This document shows positions 1-6,890 of a stretch of DNA of 8,582 nt, in pieces. Numbering within the stretch: position 1 is the stretch's first letter; every line of letters begins with the position of its first letter. The stretch covers positions 1-8,582 of the forward strand of contig CAYQAJ010000228.1 in assembly GCA_964415245.1 (NCBI GenBank), written 5' to 3'. The notes below the pieces were generated by a model. The model ran no database searches and was not told the origin of the DNA. It saw nothing but the letters and a program-made list of their open reading frames with translations. Made by a program: the position numbers and the translations under genes. Source of the stretch: CAYQAJ01 sp964415245. Its GTDB lineage: Bacteria > Planctomycetota > Planctomycetia > Pirellulales > Pirellulaceae.

Positions 1-25
1 TGAGAAACCGCGGCCCGAGAAAACC

Positions 26-589
26 ATGACCACTGCAGTCGACCTGATTCGGCGACTTCACCAGCACCGGGCGTGGGTGAACGAGAACCTGCTGGCGGCC
101 GCGGGCGATTTGAGCGACGAGCAACTGCGGCGCGCTTTTTCCATCGGTCAGGGGTCGATTTGGAAATCGCTGACGCACCTGTACGCCGCCGAGTTTGTGT
201 GGCTCGAAGCGTTGCTGGGTAACGAGGACCCGCTCACGCCGGGCGACGTGCGCGGCAAGCTGCCCGGCAATCAATTGGGCGAAAGGGCGATTCGCTCGCT
301 GGCCGAGCTGCGCGAGAAATGGGCCGAGCTGGCGCGGCGGTGGGACGGGTATCTGGCGAAGCTCGCACCAGAGTCGCTCGACGAGCCCGTTTACAAGGTG
401 AGCACCAGCTTCGGCGCCGGACAGCGGTTCGCCACGCGGCGATCGGACGTGCTGCTGCACGTGTGCACGCACGCGCAGTACACCACGGCGCAGGTCGTCA
501 ATATGCTGCGGCACTTGGGAGTCGAAAAACTGCCGGAGACAATGCTGATCACGCTGGCCCGGCAGGAAACGCGCACCACGCCCAAGTAG
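26..589 (+). CDS. DinB-family (four-helix bundle, putative metal-binding) protein
   Basis: 187 residues, the usual size for the DinB/YfiT-like superfamily. What is seen: a mostly helical protein with an N-terminal helix (about 5-26), a second helix carrying H51 in a THLYAAE context, a third helix (about 88-113), and a C-terminal helix with H145 and H149 in HVCTHAQYT. A single His in helix 2 plus an HxxxH pair is the metal-binding triad of DinB-like proteins, and the TH-AxE-WL and H-xxxH-x-Q spacing fits. Known members include DNA-damage-inducible proteins of unknown reaction and thiol-dependent S-transferases (bacillithiol or mycothiol type). Which reaction this one performs cannot be read from sequence. 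The ATG at 26 is the only reasonable start; there is no strong Shine-Dalgarno, only a GAGAAA stretch just upstream. No signal peptide, so cytoplasmic. It converges on the next gene with 26 bases between. The family call is good; the function is open. Confidence 0.85.
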   Translation: MTTAVDLIRRLHQHRAWVNENLLAAAGDLSDEQLRRAFSIGQGSIWKSLTHLYAAEFVWLEALLGNEDPLTPGDVRGKLPGNQLGERAIRSLAELREKWAELARRWDGYLAKLAPESLDEPVYKVSTSFGAGQRFATRRSDVLLHVCTHAQYTTAQVVNMLRHLGVEKLPETMLITLARQETRTTPK

Positions 590-613
590 TGCGGTGGCGC
601 GCTAATACCGCAC
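589..613. terminator. Possible bidirectional terminator between convergent genes
   Basis: The 26-base gap between two convergent stop codons holds a perfect 7-bp inverted repeat: GTGCGGT (589-595) and ACCGCAC (607-613), separated by an 11-base loop. The position suits a shared hairpin terminator. There is no T-tract on either side, so intrinsic termination is only a guess. Confidence 0.3.
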
Positions 614-615
614 GC

Positions 616-1248
616 TCAGTCCGCCAGCTTCTTCAATTCCGGCGACTTCTCCTTGAGCTCGGCGATTGCGGTGTCGATCGCCTTGGTCCAGGTTTTGTGC
701 TCGTCGTCGGCCAGGTCGATCACGCTGGCCGGCGGGTCGACCTTAATGAGATGGTAAACCGGCTTTTCGCCGCTGAAGTCGGCCACCACGACCCGCGGGC
801 CTTTCTCAGGCAATTCCTGGTCGCCCACCACGACTTTCGACTTGGTGACTTTCATCGTCGCTTCGTCGCGCGTGGTTTCGAGCGTGATGGGCAACGCAAC
901 CGGTCCGAGATGGAATTCCTCCTCGATCTTGGTCACGATGCCGTCGGAGTCCACTCGTCCGCCGCTCCCTTCGACCTCAAGCGCCTTGTCGCCCGACCTG
1001 AAGACGACGAAAAATGTGTACTCGGGCTTGCCCTCCGGCTCCTTGGTCATGCCGAAGCAGGCCATCGGTTTGCCGCCGCGGCTGATCACGCAGGCGCCAA
1101 TGTGGCCGGCGACCTTGTCGCCCTCTTTGTAGATGAGATAGTCGGTCATCGAGTAGCCGGGCGATGGCTCGTCGGCGCGTATGCCTTGCACGAAAGCCGC
1201 CAGCACCAACATCGCGAGCACATGGCAGTTTACGGCGGTTCGTTTCAT
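616..1248 (-). CDS. Secreted protein of unknown function
   Basis: 210 residues from the ATG at 1248, chosen because it begins a clear Sec signal peptide: MKR, a hydrophobic core at about 10-20, and a likely cleavage after A25 (GIRA before DEPSPG). The frame stays open 49 codons further upstream, but that stretch is Arg/Pro-rich and unlike the mature protein. The mature part has two nearby cysteines (C53, C64) that could form a disulfide. It then alternates short hydrophobic and charged segments that look like an all-beta domain, including runs such as YTFFVVFRSG and ITLETT. It ends in a Lys/Glu-rich amphipathic helix (about 183-208). I do not recognise a family. It lies on the same strand as the PQQ-repeat gene but 192 bases downstream, with an inverted repeat between, so it may be a separate unit. 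It probably acts outside the cytoplasmic membrane; its role is unknown. Confidence 0.75.
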   Translation of the reverse strand: MKRTAVNCHVLAMLVLAAFVQGIRADEPSPGYSMTDYLIYKEGDKVAGHIGACVISRGGKPMACFGMTKEPEGKPEYTFFVVFRSGDKALEVEGSGGRVDSDGIVTKIEEEFHLGPVALPITLETTRDEATMKVTKSKVVVGDQELPEKGPRVVVADFSGEKPVYHLIKVDPPASVIDLADDEHKTWTKAIDTAIAELKEKSPELKKLAD

Positions 1249-1298
1249 GTTCTTACTTTTCGGAATGCGACTGCGATGGAAAACCGCGCATAACGCAA

Positions 1299-1320
1299 CC
1301 CACCGATGGCAATCGGTGGG
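1299..1320. repeat. Perfect 9-bp inverted repeat (hairpin, 4-base loop)
   Basis: CCCACCGAT (1299-1307) and ATCGGTGGG (1312-1320) are exact reverse complements around the loop GGCA. It sits in the 192-base gap after the PQQ-repeat gene and before the secreted-protein gene. It has no flanking T-run, so it may be a REP-like palindrome, a processing hairpin or an imperfect terminator for the upstream gene. The rest of the gap (1249-1298, 1321-1440) shows nothing I can name. Confidence 0.6.
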
Positions 1321-1440
1321 CTTGGCGGTGATGTATGGATGGAACGCGGCTGAGGGCTTGGGCGGTGCTTTGGCAGACAGAAATGCCTGCACCACGGTGT
1401 TGCCCCACTATTCTACCTCTACCGCGGTTTTGGCGCGATG

Positions 1441-3117
1441 CTACCGCAGTGGGAGTTCGTAGCACGCGGCTTCTTCGTTGTTGCGAATCAATAGATACCG
1501 GCCGTACAGACAGAGCGTGTTCCAGCACTTTCCGTCGAGCGCTTTGAATTGGTCGAGCTCGCGGTAGCCGTCGGGCGTGGCGTCGACCATGGCCAGCGTG
1601 CCGGCCTCGCTCAATACGAGCAGCGTGTCGCCCACCAGCAGCAATTGCCCGTTCTGATAGCGGCCCTTTTTCCAGGCGCTTTCGCCTTCCGCCGAATCGA
1701 GCTTGACGCACTCCAGGATTCCGTCGGAGAGGCCGTAGGCGTAGCCGTCGCGAATCGCCACGTTGGTGAGCTTGGTGCGCAGGGCGCGGTTGTTGTGCCA
1801 CAGCTCTTCCACGGTCCACCGGCCGTCGGCATCGACCGAGAGCCGCAGCAGAGTCGAGCCCTGACCATAGCCCTTGGAGAGGAAGACGCGGTCGTCGCCC
1901 ACGGGCACCGCTTGCGAGGTGTTGGCTTGGGTGTTGCTGCTGCCGGGCCAGGGGTGTTCCCAAAGCTGGTGGCCCATGGCGGCGTCGTGCCCGCTCACCG
2001 TGTCCTCGTTCACGATCAGAATCTGCCGTGCACCGGCCAGCGTGGCCAGCGCGGGCGAGCTGTAGCTGATTTGCTTATTTCCTTCGGCCCATTTCTTTTC
2101 GCCGGTGTTTTTGTCGTAGGCGAGGAGCGAATGCCGCCTGCCGTCGGCCGGTCCGCCTCCGGGGACAACTACAGAATCGTCGACGATTAAAGGGGAAGCC
2201 GCCCGACCCCAGGTGACGCTCCACGATTCGTCCTTGGCCGTGGTGCCGACGACCTTGCACACGTCGATGCTGGGCCACACTTCTTTGCCGCTTGCGCCGT
2301 CGAGGCAGTGCAGAATACCGGTCGCACCGAGGGCGTACACCTTTCCTTCATGAATCGTGGGCGTGCTTCGCGGCCCGACGCCCCCCAGCGCCGACGTGTG
2401 CCGAGCGTCGGTGGCGTTGAACCACAGCAGCTCGCCGGTGAGCGCGTCGTAGCAGGTGACCAACTCCTCGTCGCCACGCTGCTCCATGGTGACGGCCACA
2501 CCATTGACGACTGCGAAGCCCGACCAGCCGGCGCCGATCGGCTGCCGCCAGAGCGCTTTCGGCTTGCGCTCTTGCCAGCTTCGGGCGAGCTGCACGCCTT
2601 CGACTGTCGCATTGCGGTTTTTGCCCAGGAATTGGGGAAAGTCGTTGTCGGTCGTCTCGGTAATGCGCGACGCCGTGGCGGCGACCTTGTCGCTGACGGG
2701 CTCGGGTACGGCCAGGCGCTGATCGGGGGGAACCGTCCACCGCCACGACAGTTTCGGCATCATCCACCCGCTCACGCCGTCGATGCGCACGGCCATGCGA
2801 AGCGTTACGACGACGACGATTACGCCGATCCAGCCCATGAGCCGCTCGGCCCAGGTGTAGCCGCTGCCGAAGGTGAACCACACGGCCAGCACGCAAAACG
2901 CCGCGAAGGCGAGCACCACGCTCGTGATGTTGAGAATCGAGCGGTCGGTCGGACCCACGCTCGATGGAAGCAACAGGAACACGATGCCCAATCCGATGAG
3001 AATGGCGATGGGCACGCTCACGCCGAGCGACGGGAACAGGCGGCCGCGGCGGGGGCGGGGGCGCGCAGCGTCGGGGGAAGCGGGCTTGGGGGGGGACGGA
3101 GGGGTGGATTCACTCAC
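1441..3117 (-). CDS. Membrane-anchored PQQ-binding-like beta-propeller protein
   Basis: 558 residues from a GTG start at 3117. Order of parts: a Pro/Ser/Arg-rich cytoplasmic N-terminus (1-30); three membrane segments at about 33-50, 61-83 and 93-110; a linker; then a propeller from about residue 157 to the end. The propeller opens with FPQFLGKNRN, the usual entry to PQQ-like (BamB/quinoprotein-like) domains in planctomycetes. It carries repeated docking motifs of the type TG-x3-W: TGELLW (W232), SGKEVW (W281), TGEKKW (W343) and MGHQLW (W386). With an odd number of TM segments after a cytoplasmic N-terminus, the propeller should face the periplasm. True quinoprotein dehydrogenases use extra cofactor and calcium ligands that I cannot assign, so it may be a cofactor-free scaffold rather than an enzyme. 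It begins 66 bases after the cytochrome/propeller gene and is probably co-transcribed with it. The fold is well supported; the activity is not. Confidence 0.88.
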   Translation of the reverse strand: MSESTPPSPPKPASPDAARPRPRRGRLFPSLGVSVPIAILIGLGIVFLLLPSSVGPTDRSILNITSVVLAFAAFCVLAVWFTFGSGYTWAERLMGWIGVIVVVVTLRMAVRIDGVSGWMMPKLSWRWTVPPDQRLAVPEPVSDKVAATASRITETTDNDFPQFLGKNRNATVEGVQLARSWQERKPKALWRQPIGAGWSGFAVVNGVAVTMEQRGDEELVTCYDALTGELLWFNATDARHTSALGGVGPRSTPTIHEGKVYALGATGILHCLDGASGKEVWPSIDVCKVVGTTAKDESWSVTWGRAASPLIVDDSVVVPGGGPADGRRHSLLAYDKNTGEKKWAEGNKQISYSSPALATLAGARQILIVNEDTVSGHDAAMGHQLWEHPWPGSSNTQANTSQAVPVGDDRVFLSKGYGQGSTLLRLSVDADGRWTVEELWHNNRALRTKLTNVAIRDGYAYGLSDGILECVKLDSAEGESAWKKGRYQNGQLLLVGDTLLVLSEAGTLAMVDATPDGYRELDQFKALDGKCWNTLCLYGRYLLIRNNEEAACYELPLR

Positions 3118-3126
3118 GATGAACAA

Positions 3127-3131
3127 CTCCC
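3127..3131 (-). promoter_or_regulatory. Shine-Dalgarno deciding the GTG start of the PQQ-repeat gene
   Basis: On the minus strand GGGAG (within CTGGGAG) lies 9 bases before the GTG at 3117. The in-frame ATGs at 3153 and 3147 have no purine-rich site before them and would add MPMPNQLWELFI, which would encode this same site. The GTG is therefore preferred. Confidence 0.65.
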
Positions 3132-3183
3132 AGAGTTGATTTGGCATGGGCAAAGCGCCACATGAATGCGGCGGCTATCGGCG

Positions 3184-6100
3184 CTACCGGGGGCGCAACG
3201 TCTTCAGATACGCGTACAGGTCGGCCAGCTCCTCGTCGCCCGACTCTTGCAGCAGGCCGGTCGGCATCAGCGATTGCCGGCTGGGCGTCATCGACAGAAT
3301 CTCCTCGCCGGCCACGCGCAGCGTCTGGTCGGCGCCGGTCTGCACGAGCGTTCCCTCGGGCGATTCGTACACCAGCAGTCCATGGTACACCTTGCCCGAT
3401 CGGGTAACGACCTGCGAGGTCTGGTACAGCGGCGAAACGTCGCGGCTGGGATCGACGATGGCCGCGAACAGGTCGTCGCGCGACAGCCGCCCGGTGATGC
3501 CGGCCAGGTCGGGCCCGAGCCGCGCGCTGCCGCCGTGGCACTTCGCGCACGAGCGGCGATCGTAGGCTTCGCGGCCGCGCTCGGTGTCGCCGGCCGACCA
3601 GTCGATCGCCGCGAGTCGCTTTTGCCACTCGGCTGCCGATGCGCCGCCGAAACCGGACAGCAGATCCACCGCGTCCGCATGCGCTTCGGCGAACCAGTCG
3701 AACCAGGGCTGATAGCCTTGGACAAGGTCGCCGCCGTTTGTCTCTTTGATTTGGATCTTCTGGCGCGACCACGCGCTCATCAGCGACGACAGGGCCCGAC
3801 GCGAGTTGACGTACTTCGCGTCGGCACAGAACTCGCGCAGCCGCCTGAGCGCGGTCGCCATTTCCGGCGTCGAGGCTTCGCCGCCGATCGAGCGCAACGC
3901 GACGGCCGCCGTTTCGACCACCGAAGGCTGTGCCGATTCGAGCGTGGCGACGAATCGGGCCCTGTCTTCAGCCTGCGGACGGCGAGCCAACACTGGCGCG
4001 ATTGCGTCGCGAATTGAAAAGTCGTGCCACTGCCGCCGCAGCACGGGGAGCGCCTCGTCGTCGGGCAGTTCGGCCACCAGGTCGACCAGATCGCCCGACC
4101 AGCGAGCGTCTTCGTCGTCGGCCGAGCGCTCGATGATCCGCCTCGTCGCCGTGCGGCGCTGCTCTGCTGGCATGGGCGCTGCCAATAGGCTGTGCTCGGG
4201 CAAGCCGAACTCGGGATGCTCGACGATCACCTCGGGAAGCGCCGGATCGCGCCGGTATAGCTCGACCAGCGCTTCGCCCACGCGCAGCGGCCAGTTGCGG
4301 CTGGGATAAAGCTGGGCGGCGGCCATTTTCCCTTGCAGACGGACCAGCACGTCGGCCGCGCCGGCGGTGACAATTTCGTTGCGGTGGCCCGAAAGGCGCG
4401 AGAGAACGATGAGATCGTGAACCTGCTGCTCGATCGTACGATCGTCGCTATGCCACACGGCGCCGTCGGAGTACGGAGTGTCGTTCACGTCGACGCCGAG
4501 CGCCGCGGCAAGCCTGCCCTGCTCGGCAAACAGCGCCGGGTCGTCGGTTTCGTGAAAGTGCCACGCCTGCCGAACGCGGTCGAGGTCGGCCGCTTCGGCG
4601 CGAAGCGTGTAGCCGGCGTACACGTCGGGCTGGGTCGGCTCGACCCGCAGATCGCCCAGCGCCGCCTGGATCAGTCGCACGGCCTCGAGTCGGCGGGCAT
4701 CGTCCTCCGCCTCGACGAACAAGGCCACAGCATCGACCGCATGTTCGGGTCGCAGCTTACCGCGGAAGTACCGTCGCCAGAGCCGGGCCGAAAGCTGTGC
4801 GATTGGGGCACTGTCGGCTGCGTCGTCGTCCGCGTCGTCGGTAGCATCCACGGTGTCGGCGTCGGCCGCATCGGCGACATGGATCGGTTCGTCGAGGTCG
4901 ACGTTTTTGCGATGCAGGTCGGCCAGCAGCGCAGCCGCTCGAACTCGCCGGTCGCGGCGATCGAGCATGGCACTCCAATGGGCCGATTCGGCCTCGGCAC
5001 TGAGCGGGCCCAATGCGGCCAGCGCTTCCCAGGCAGTGCGGGCCTCACGCGGATGTCTGCTATATGTCATTCGTGCGAGTCGCCGCTCGCCAGCCTTTCC
5101 CTGCGGACGGCGGCCGAGCGACCACGCCGCGCGCGCCAGAATCTCCGACTCCTCGTCGCCCGGACCGGTCTGAGCCAGCACGGCATCATACGTATCGACA
5201 TCGAGGCCGTCGAACAGCTCGGTAAGGATCTCAATCGCTCGTATGCGGTGGCGGATCGAAAGGCGAGGTCTGGCGGCGGCATGCTGGAACGGATCGGCTC
5301 CCAGCTTTTGCGCGAGCGGCACCCACTCGGCCCGCGACCAGGCGGCCAGCGGCTGGTCGGCGTCGAGGACGGCGAGGAGCATTTCTTCCGGCGAACCCGG
5401 CGCGTCGGAATCATCGTCGCGCGCGGTCGGCGCTTCGCCGTCTTCTTCCGCGCGGTCTCCCACGTATCGCACGCGAAACACGCTGCCGCGCGTGCCGCGC
5501 CCGCCAATGGCGACGTACATTTCGCCTTCCGGCCCGACGGCCAGATCGACCGGGGCAAAACCCACGTCGCCCTTGGTTTCTAGGAAAATCTCGCGCTGGC
5601 TCGTGTACGTGGAGCCGCTGCGCTGGAGTGGAAAGTGGTAAACACGCCCCAGCGTCCAGCAGCAACTGAAAACGCCGCCGCGGTAATGGGCTGGGAAGTT
5701 GCGGTGGCGATACGTCTCCATGCCCGTGGGCGAGCCGCGGCCGATTTCGACCAGTCGCTCGACGCTGTCGAAAAAGTACGGTGGGCGGTTCCAGCTTCGC
5801 TGCCAGCCGGAAATCAGCCAGCCATGGTGCATGCCCTGGGCCACGTCGAACAATCGCGTGGGGCTGTACCAGGGAAGGTACTGGTCGCGCTCGCCGTCGG
5901 CGTCGACCGTCATGAGATTGCCGTCGGCGGAGAACGTAAGGTCGTACGGATTGCGGAAGCCGTGCGCCACAATCTCCGACTGCTTTCCGTCGGGCGAGAA
6001 TCGCAGCATCGCGCCGGAGCCGGGCTTGTGCACCGGCGAACCGGGCGTGGTGGCGAAGTCGGCCGTGACGCCTGCGTCGTTGCCGCAGGCCACGTAGAAC

Positions 6101-6612
6101 CAGCCGTCGGGCCCGCGCGTGATGCCGTTGGCCCCATGCTCGGGATGACGCAGGTGAGCCCAAATCTGGGGCTCGCCGTCGGCCCGGCCGTCGCCATCGG
6201 AGTCGACCAGCCGCATGAGCGAATCGTCGCCCGTGCAGATGAGGTCGTGTCCGTCGAACACCATGCCGTGGGCGCCGCTGGCGGGGATCATGGAAAAGAG
6301 CGTGGCGCGATCGGCGCGACCGTCGCCGTCGTCGTCGTGCAGGATATTCACGTAGTTGGGACCGGCGACCACGACGCGCCCCTGTTCGTCAAGCGTCATC
6401 GAGAAGATGTCGTGGGCCAGGTCGTCGCCGGCGTACAACGTCACTTCGAAACCGGGGGGCGCCGCGATGCCCAGGTCGTCGCCGCGGGTGATGGCGGGAG
6501 AAACAGCGATGTAGAGCGCGAGTGCGGCGGTTAGCGATAGCGCCGCGGAGCGCGAAACCGCAAGCGTGCGGTTGGCGCGATATGGTGGTGGCGGAGTTAG
6601 GCGGTGCGCCAT
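3184..6612 (-). CDS. PVC-type propeller/HEAT/cytochrome c (CxxCH) secreted protein
   Basis: 1142 residues, normal for the large planctomycete proteins that join a 'membrane-bound dehydrogenase' propeller to a PVC-type heme domain. An N-terminal signal sequence has a basic start and a hydrophobic core (about 23-40). Residues about 45-385 form a sugar-dehydrogenase-like propeller, with AAPPGFEVTLYAGDD, two calcium-site-like loops (D93-x-D-G-D-G and D137-x-D-G-D-G), HGANGITRGPDGW and HGFRNPYDLTF. About 404-950 is helical, HEAT-like, and interrupted by a very acidic Asp/Ala linker (about 572-602). The C-terminus is a class I-like cytochrome c domain with CAKCH (C1022, C1025, H1026) and a probable distal heme ligand M1116 in SLMPTGLL. 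Heme attachment implies an extracytoplasmic site. It may oxidise a sugar or alcohol and pass electrons on, but the substrate is unknown. The ATG at 6612 has AGGG 12 bases upstream, a weak site. The PQQ-repeat gene follows 66 bases on. Confidence 0.92.
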   Translation of the reverse strand: MAHRLTPPPPYRANRTLAVSRSAALSLTAALALYIAVSPAITRGDDLGIAAPPGFEVTLYAGDDLAHDIFSMTLDEQGRVVVAGPNYVNILHDDDGDGRADRATLFSMIPASGAHGMVFDGHDLICTGDDSLMRLVDSDGDGRADGEPQIWAHLRHPEHGANGITRGPDGWFYVACGNDAGVTADFATTPGSPVHKPGSGAMLRFSPDGKQSEIVAHGFRNPYDLTFSADGNLMTVDADGERDQYLPWYSPTRLFDVAQGMHHGWLISGWQRSWNRPPYFFDSVERLVEIGRGSPTGMETYRHRNFPAHYRGGVFSCCWTLGRVYHFPLQRSGSTYTSQREIFLETKGDVGFAPVDLAVGPEGEMYVAIGGRGTRGSVFRVRYVGDRAEEDGEAPTARDDDSDAPGSPEEMLLAVLDADQPLAAWSRAEWVPLAQKLGADPFQHAAARPRLSIRHRIRAIEILTELFDGLDVDTYDAVLAQTGPGDEESEILARAAWSLGRRPQGKAGERRLARMTYSRHPREARTAWEALAALGPLSAEAESAHWSAMLDRRDRRVRAAALLADLHRKNVDLDEPIHVADAADADTVDATDDADDDAADSAPIAQLSARLWRRYFRGKLRPEHAVDAVALFVEAEDDARRLEAVRLIQAALGDLRVEPTQPDVYAGYTLRAEAADLDRVRQAWHFHETDDPALFAEQGRLAAALGVDVNDTPYSDGAVWHSDDRTIEQQVHDLIVLSRLSGHRNEIVTAGAADVLVRLQGKMAAAQLYPSRNWPLRVGEALVELYRRDPALPEVIVEHPEFGLPEHSLLAAPMPAEQRRTATRRIIERSADDEDARWSGDLVDLVAELPDDEALPVLRRQWHDFSIRDAIAPVLARRPQAEDRARFVATLESAQPSVVETAAVALRSIGGEASTPEMATALRRLREFCADAKYVNSRRALSSLMSAWSRQKIQIKETNGGDLVQGYQPWFDWFAEAHADAVDLLSGFGGASAAEWQKRLAAIDWSAGDTERGREAYDRRSCAKCHGGSARLGPDLAGITGRLSRDDLFAAIVDPSRDVSPLYQTSQVVTRSGKVYHGLLVYESPEGTLVQTGADQTLRVAGEEILSMTPSRQSLMPTGLLQESGDEELADLYAYLKTLRPR

Positions 6613-6734
6613 GACGCGGGGGTTCCCTGGAAGACGGTTAGCGAAGGCGCCGCTATACGAGTGCGCCGCATTGCGATCGCGAGGGCGCTGGCACCGGCTT
6701 CCATGGTAACCGTGCGAACTGGCGGCGACAAACC

Positions 6735-6766
6735 CGTAGCCGGCACGCTCCGTCGTGCCGTCCGCC
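6735..6766 (+). repeat. REP-like repeat, left arm of an inverted pair
   Basis: This 32-base arm matches the reverse complement of 6860-6890 with one mismatch and one single-base indel. It folds on itself: CGGCACG (6741-6747) pairs exactly with CGTGCCG (6754-6760) around a 6-base loop. It lies in the gap before the cytochrome/propeller gene. The rest of that gap (6613-6734) has no gene and no convincing promoter. Confidence 0.65.
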
Positions 6767-6800
6767 TGTGGACGAAGACGCGCCGTTTCGCACCCCGGTT

Positions 6801-6822
6801 ACGGCACGGCGGAGCGTACGAC
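6801..6822 (-). repeat. Degenerate third copy of the REP-like repeat
   Basis: The stretch beginning ACGGCACGGCGGAGCGTACG resembles the start of the right arm (ACGGCACGCGGAGCGTGCC, from 6865) in the same orientation, but with an inserted G and changed bases. Its self-complementarity is lost, so it looks like a decayed copy. Confidence 0.4.
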
Positions 6823-6831
6823 GCACAGTCC

Positions 6832-6860
6832 GTCATTCCGACGCAGGTGGGAATCCATGG
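6832..6860. repeat. GTCATTCC...GGGAATCCATGG palindromic motif
   Basis: ATTCC (6835-6839) and GGAAT (6850-6854) are inverted around 10 bases, inside GTCATTCC (6832-6839) and GGGAATCCATGG. From memory this is close to a dispersed repeat common in many bacterial genomes, with a GTCATTCCCGC...GCGGGAATCC layout. Here the inner GC part of the stem is degenerate. It sits between the arms of the repeat pair. Confidence 0.45.
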
Positions 6861-6890
6861 GCGGACGGCACGCGGAGCGTGCCTGCTACG
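6860..6890 (-). repeat. REP-like repeat, right arm of an inverted pair
   Basis: Partner of 6735-6766 in inverted orientation. It contains a perfect 7-bp hairpin with a 3-base loop: GGCACGC (6867-6873) and GCGTGCC (6877-6883). The arm ends at 6890, directly against the stop codon of the lipoprotein gene (6891-6893, minus strand), so this hairpin would form at the 3' end of that mRNA and could act as a terminator or stabiliser. Confidence 0.65.

Noticed and set aside
1..25. TGA at the very start of the window as the stop of an upstream gene
   Set aside because: Only three bases are visible, so no frame can be established.
319..1293. Long plus-strand open frame of 324 codons across the DinB gene end and the secreted-protein gene
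   Set aside because: Arg/Ala/His-rich product with no domain, opposite a gene with a clear signal peptide; typical of antisense frames in high-GC DNA.
2308..3165. 285-codon plus-strand open frame opposite the PQQ-repeat gene
   Set aside because: Arg/His/Gly-rich shadow; the minus strand shows membrane segments and PQQ-type motifs.
4431..4444. Perfect 14-base palindrome CGATCGTACGATCG
   Set aside because: Lies inside the large coding region and encodes ordinary residues (around DDRTIEQ); a single copy is not evidence of an operator.
4333..5583. 416-codon plus-strand open frame opposite the cytochrome/propeller gene
   Set aside because: Low-complexity Arg/Val/Gly composition and no recognisable motif, while the minus strand encodes a well-formed HEAT-like region and propeller end.
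5635..6534. 299-codon plus-strand open frame opposite the propeller domain
   Set aside because: Shadow of conserved propeller codons; no start site or domain of its own.
6651..6656. TATAGC on the minus strand, about 40 bases before the start of the cytochrome/propeller gene
   Set aside because: No -35 element at a suitable distance and no extended -10; not supportable.
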